Shown here piece by piece: positions 9,243 to 13,498 of a stretch of 13,498 nt of DNA. Positions within the stretch are counted from its first letter, which is position 1. The number at the start of each line of letters is the position of its first letter. The stretch comes from Aureobasidium sp. EXF-3400 (Eukaryota > Ascomycota > Dothideomycetes > Dothideales > Saccotheciaceae). The notes beneath the pieces were generated by a model. It did no database searches. It saw nothing but the letters and a program-made list of their open reading frames with translations, and was not told where the DNA came from. The stretch lies in NCBI GenBank assembly GCA_024195585.1, contig SWBL01000650.1, positions 1-13,498 on the forward strand. Reading direction: 5' to 3'. A program made the translations under genes and the position numbers.

Positions 9243-9929
9243 TCAAGTCATCTTGGCACTCCTCTCTCTCAAGCCATTGACAAGCACATCGACGTTTGCC
9301 ATGTCGTCAGCATCGAACTTGCCGTCACCAACAAGCTCCGCAGGTAGGTACTTGACTGCCTCGTCCAGAGCAGGTTGGTAGTTTCTAACTTCGGAGCTGA
9401 TGACACGGATGGCCTTCTTGCGCACACCTGCATCAGCATCTGAGCAGAGCTTTGCGACCTTGGGGATTGCACCAACGGCTAGCGCCTGTTGCATTGAACG
9501 TCAGCATCTTGCTCCATACTAGTAGAAGAAAGGTATAAGACTTACACGCTCCTGAGACTTGATGTTGTTCTGTACCGCAGTGCCCAAACACCAACAAGCC
9601 ATCTCTCTATCCTGCTTTTCCTCGCTCTCGAGCATCTGCACCAATGGCATCCACAACCCTAATTGCTCCATGTTGTTTGCGTTGTCTAGGTTCTCGACTA
9701 GTTGTTCAAAGTTGTCCCAGGCGATTCCTTTGTTCTCGTGGTCGACTTCGGGGTCGTGGATGGCTTGCATGGCGGAGATCATGCGGTCGGCATCAGAGGG
9801 TCCGCCCATTAGTTGTGCGAGAAGCTCTGGGTTGAGTTGTGTGCGTGGTTGTTCGGGGTTGGCATTGTCTAAGACGGCCGAGTTCTCGATGGACCATTTT
9901 AGGAGGGTGTTGAGACCTGGGTCGTTCAT
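9243..9929 (-). CDS. FES1: Fes1, Hsp70 nucleotide-exchange factor (HspBP1 family)
   Basis: Exon 1 is 9546..9929 and exon 2 is 9243..9485 on the minus strand. The 60-nt phase-0 intron (GTAAGT donor, GCTGAC branch, AACAG acceptor) joins NNIKSQER to [10 protein letters not shown], giving 208 aa. The N-terminus [12 protein letters not shown] is the Fes1 signature. Armadillo-like helices follow, with [42 protein letters not shown] and [25 protein letters not shown]. The length agrees with other filamentous fungi and is shorter than the yeast protein (~290 aa). Fes1 is cytosolic: it opens the nucleotide-binding domain of Ssa-type Hsp70 and promotes release of misfolded substrates. The yeast gene is heat-inducible; an HSE-like site lies about 235 nt upstream here. 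Start: the only ATG that places the signature at the N-terminus. Confidence 0.93.
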
Positions 9930-11559
9930 TATGGGTGGTTGTTTTGTATGTGTAGTGTAGGTGTGTCTTTAGGCCGAATGTGCCCAATTGGTTTAGATTT
10001 GCGCTTCGAATGTAAAGACTCGAAATGTGAACAGGACGGTGTTGCGACTGCAAAGGTGGTGAGTTGTATGAATGTTTGTGCTGTGCGGGCAGGAATTATT
10101 TTTGTGGTGACGCAGCAGTTTTGCTTTCGAGGGTCGAGGCGCTCCACGAAGGTGGTGGGTGCTTCGAGACGCTTCCACCCTTTGATTTCTTTTTTCTTTT
10201 CTTTTCCCTTTTTGTCCGCGCTCATCTCAGCCAGGGTCACCTGTGTCTCTTGATGTTTCGCATTGCCACAACTGCTGCAAGCGCTCATGTTGCAATTGAT
10301 GGCTGTGAGCTCACAGCATGGACTACGAGCAATGAGCATCATGTTAGCTTTGAGCACGAACATCATGCCGTGGTATTGCTTGATCATGTTGCACCAGACG
10401 TAGCTTGTTCGGTATGTTAGCACATTGGAGTTGGGCTTGCTGGCGACTTCAGTCCAGCCTTCATCGACCATAGTAGTACCGCGAATCTGGCGCAGCATAA
10501 CAGATATAAACAGCACGAGAACATTGTCGAGTTCAACGAACACATCCATGACTGATCTGAGCATCTATTGGGACCTATCAGCTCCGCAAGAGGACGTCTT
10601 TAGTCAAAGTCACCGTACTCTATCTTTGACCCATAGCCGCTACGGCATCAGACTTGTCCCATAGAGCTATGCTCCTGCAAAAATCAATTCACGTATGCAA
10701 TAAACGGTACAATTGCATTGAGTCACACTTGAACGAGCACTATGCTTGTCAGGATCTCGACCTTGACTACTCCGAGTGAACCGATTGACACGACATCACC
10801 CTTCGCTGCATTGAATAGCATAACCGGATATTTGAAAACAGCGAAGGCTCACCTACGTCTTCCACGCAACCTACCTTGGGAATGCTCACCTTATTCCGCC
10901 ACTATCTATGAAAACATGCAATCAAGGCATGGCAAGCTCAATTGATGGCTGGTTTATGGTCATGCATCGGTTGTCTAGCCGTGGTATTGCTGGGAGCCGT
11001 TGGCAGTTTCGCGACTCCAGCCCAGCAATCATCGGCGCTTCAACGTTGCCGGACCGGGCTGAGGCTCCGCGAAACTCTTGGTCGTGGGGAAAAGCGATTT
11101 GCTTTCTTTTTCCCTGAGTGGAAGGTCGAAGTCGATGACAAGGAGGCGTCTGATAGAGCTCCAGCGTGACAAAAGAAAGGATTCGAGCATTTCCTGCGCA
11201 GAGTCAAGTCTGGTTGTGAGCGCAAATGGAGCACGGAGCGTCGTATTGCAGGGGGCCATGGGAAAGTGGCAGGACTCCACTCTGCATTCAACAATCTTCC
11301 AAACGCCGAGATGGCTCCAAAGCGCTGGCGAGATGGTTGCTGCTGGGACAGCCGTTCGAACATCGAGGCTGGGTCATCTGGTTCGACGCGTGAAGACACG
11401 AAAGATATGAGGATTGAAGGGAAGTGAGTTGGGAGAAGGCGCAACGTCTAGCCGCCGTGCAGCAACGCACTTGGCATGATGTAGTCAGGTCGAATGCTGG
11501 TGAGCTTAGTCGTGGCCGTGTTACGCGTCCTGCACGACGCAGCAAGGCAGCTGCTTTTG
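9930..11559. other. 1.6-kb region without a supported gene
   Basis: The left part should be the FES1 promoter and leader. It holds a 28-nt uninterrupted pyrimidine tract on the + strand (10186-10213), that is a purine tract on the FES1 strand, of the kind that tends to exclude nucleosomes. Further right, several open frames of 60-210 codons occur on both strands and overlap one another. None has a recognisable domain, intron or clear coding bias. One + frame at 10945-11169 begins with a signal-peptide-like segment and is discussed as a finding. No RNA gene, terminal repeat or mobile-element remnant was recognised. Confidence 0.5.
10163..10175 (-). promoter_or_regulatory. Heat-shock-element-like site upstream of FES1
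   Basis: The sequence TTCgaGACgcTTC matches the Hsf1 pattern TTCnnGAAnnTTC at 8 of 9 defined bases. It lies 234-246 nt upstream of the FES1 ATG. A further GAA at 10148-10150 is in the same 5-bp phase and correct orientation, separated by two non-matching units. The FES1 context makes Hsf1 control credible, but the site is imperfect. Confidence 0.35.
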
Positions 11560-11942
11560 GCGAAAAGTATATAGGGTAGCAGCGAGAGTGAGCAGAGCTT
11601 CATGTACAAATTCTTCTACGAAAATATCCATATTTGGACGTCTTATCAAGTGAACAAGAGACAAATCGTGCAGCACACGCAACGGGGCTTCGACTGTTGA
11701 TAACCGGAGGCTTAGACTTGCCAGCCTAGCGGACCAATCGGGTATAGTTGGCTAGCATCCTGCACAGGCCAAGGAATTGGGACCTCACACACCGCCCGAG
11801 TGGACGACAAGTGTTCCAACTTTCCCCCTTCATCACCTCCATTAACCCCACCGCGCGTGTCCCATCCAGAGCAGCTCAAATCCTCGCTGCAGCCTACTCT
11901 CAAAACACTTTCTAATCCACATCCACTAACAACACCGCCGCA
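11560..11942 (+). promoter_or_regulatory. Presumed actin promoter and 5' leader
   Basis: A TATATA sequence is at 11568-11573, 370 nt before the actin ATG. A CCAAT box is at 11734-11738, about 205 nt before it. From about 11817 to the ATG the + strand is rich in pyrimidines and CA runs, a usual leader composition in strongly expressed fungal genes. A 32-codon frame (11602-11700) would be an upstream ORF if transcription starts near the TATA sequence. The start site cannot be fixed from sequence. Confidence 0.4.

Positions 11943-13498
<1,556 letters not shown>

Noticed and set aside
9929..10564. 211-codon open frame on the - strand upstream of FES1
   Set aside because: It ends right at the FES1 start codon region and crosses the presumed FES1 promoter and its purine tract. 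It shows no domain, signal peptide or intron. A transcript covering it would change this view.
11340..11400. tRNA-like GTTCGA sequences
   Set aside because: The flanking bases cannot form a 5-bp T-stem, and no matching acceptor or anticodon arm is found at the right spacing.
11040..11444. 134-codon open frame on the - strand
   Set aside because: Overlaps other frames on both strands. The composition is Ser/Arg/Pro-rich without motifs, and nothing favours it over chance.

Overview
The window is nuclear DNA of a filamentous ascomycete (Pezizomycotina). The protein-coding genes carry short GT..AG introns of 48-158 nt with CTAAC or CTGAC/CTGAT branch sites. There is a cellulose-active-type AA9 monooxygenase gene, a fungal-only membrane-protein family, and an actin gene with the 5'-crowded intron pattern of these fungi. 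Dothideomycetes is plausible: the segment at 12277-12296 (atgtgcaaggccggtttcgc) is identical to a primer I remember as commonly used for actin typing in that class. The class is inference only.

Layout from left to right. (1) 1-1768, + strand: the 3' part of a multipass membrane-protein gene of a conserved but uncharacterised fungal family. It begins inside an in-frame 24-bp minisatellite (SEQGSSSD)n and has one 48-nt intron. (2) 1769-2837: non-coding, holding the presumed promoter of the next gene. (3) 2838-3699, +: a secreted AA9 lytic polysaccharide monooxygenase with one intron and the full copper site. (4) 3700-4301: intergenic between convergent genes, with two diverged copies of a ~115-bp sequence. 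(5) 4302-8099, -: an intronless DEAH-box RNA helicase of the Ecm16/Dhr1 (DHX37) family, for small-subunit ribosome biogenesis. (6) 8100-8317: short divergent promoter. (7) 8318-8803, +: a Poc3/PAC3-type proteasome assembly chaperone. (8) 9243-9929, -: FES1, an Hsp70 nucleotide-exchange factor, with one intron and a heat-shock-element-like site upstream. (9) 9930-11942: about 2 kb without a convincing gene; its right end is the actin promoter. (10) 11943 to the right edge, +: actin, six exons, lacking only the last 9 residues.

Apart from the AA9 enzyme and the membrane protein, the genes are housekeeping functions: ribosome assembly, proteasome assembly, Hsp70 cycling and cytoskeleton. There is no sign of a gene cluster, mobile element, CRISPR array or RNA gene. 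I saw no evidence of an undescribed multi-gene system. The most unusual signals are small: an interleaved pair of inverted repeats (pseudoknot topology) in actin intron 2, the coding minisatellite at the left edge, the duplicated sequence at 3812-4093, the HSE-like site upstream of FES1, and a basic C-terminal tail on the AA9 enzyme.
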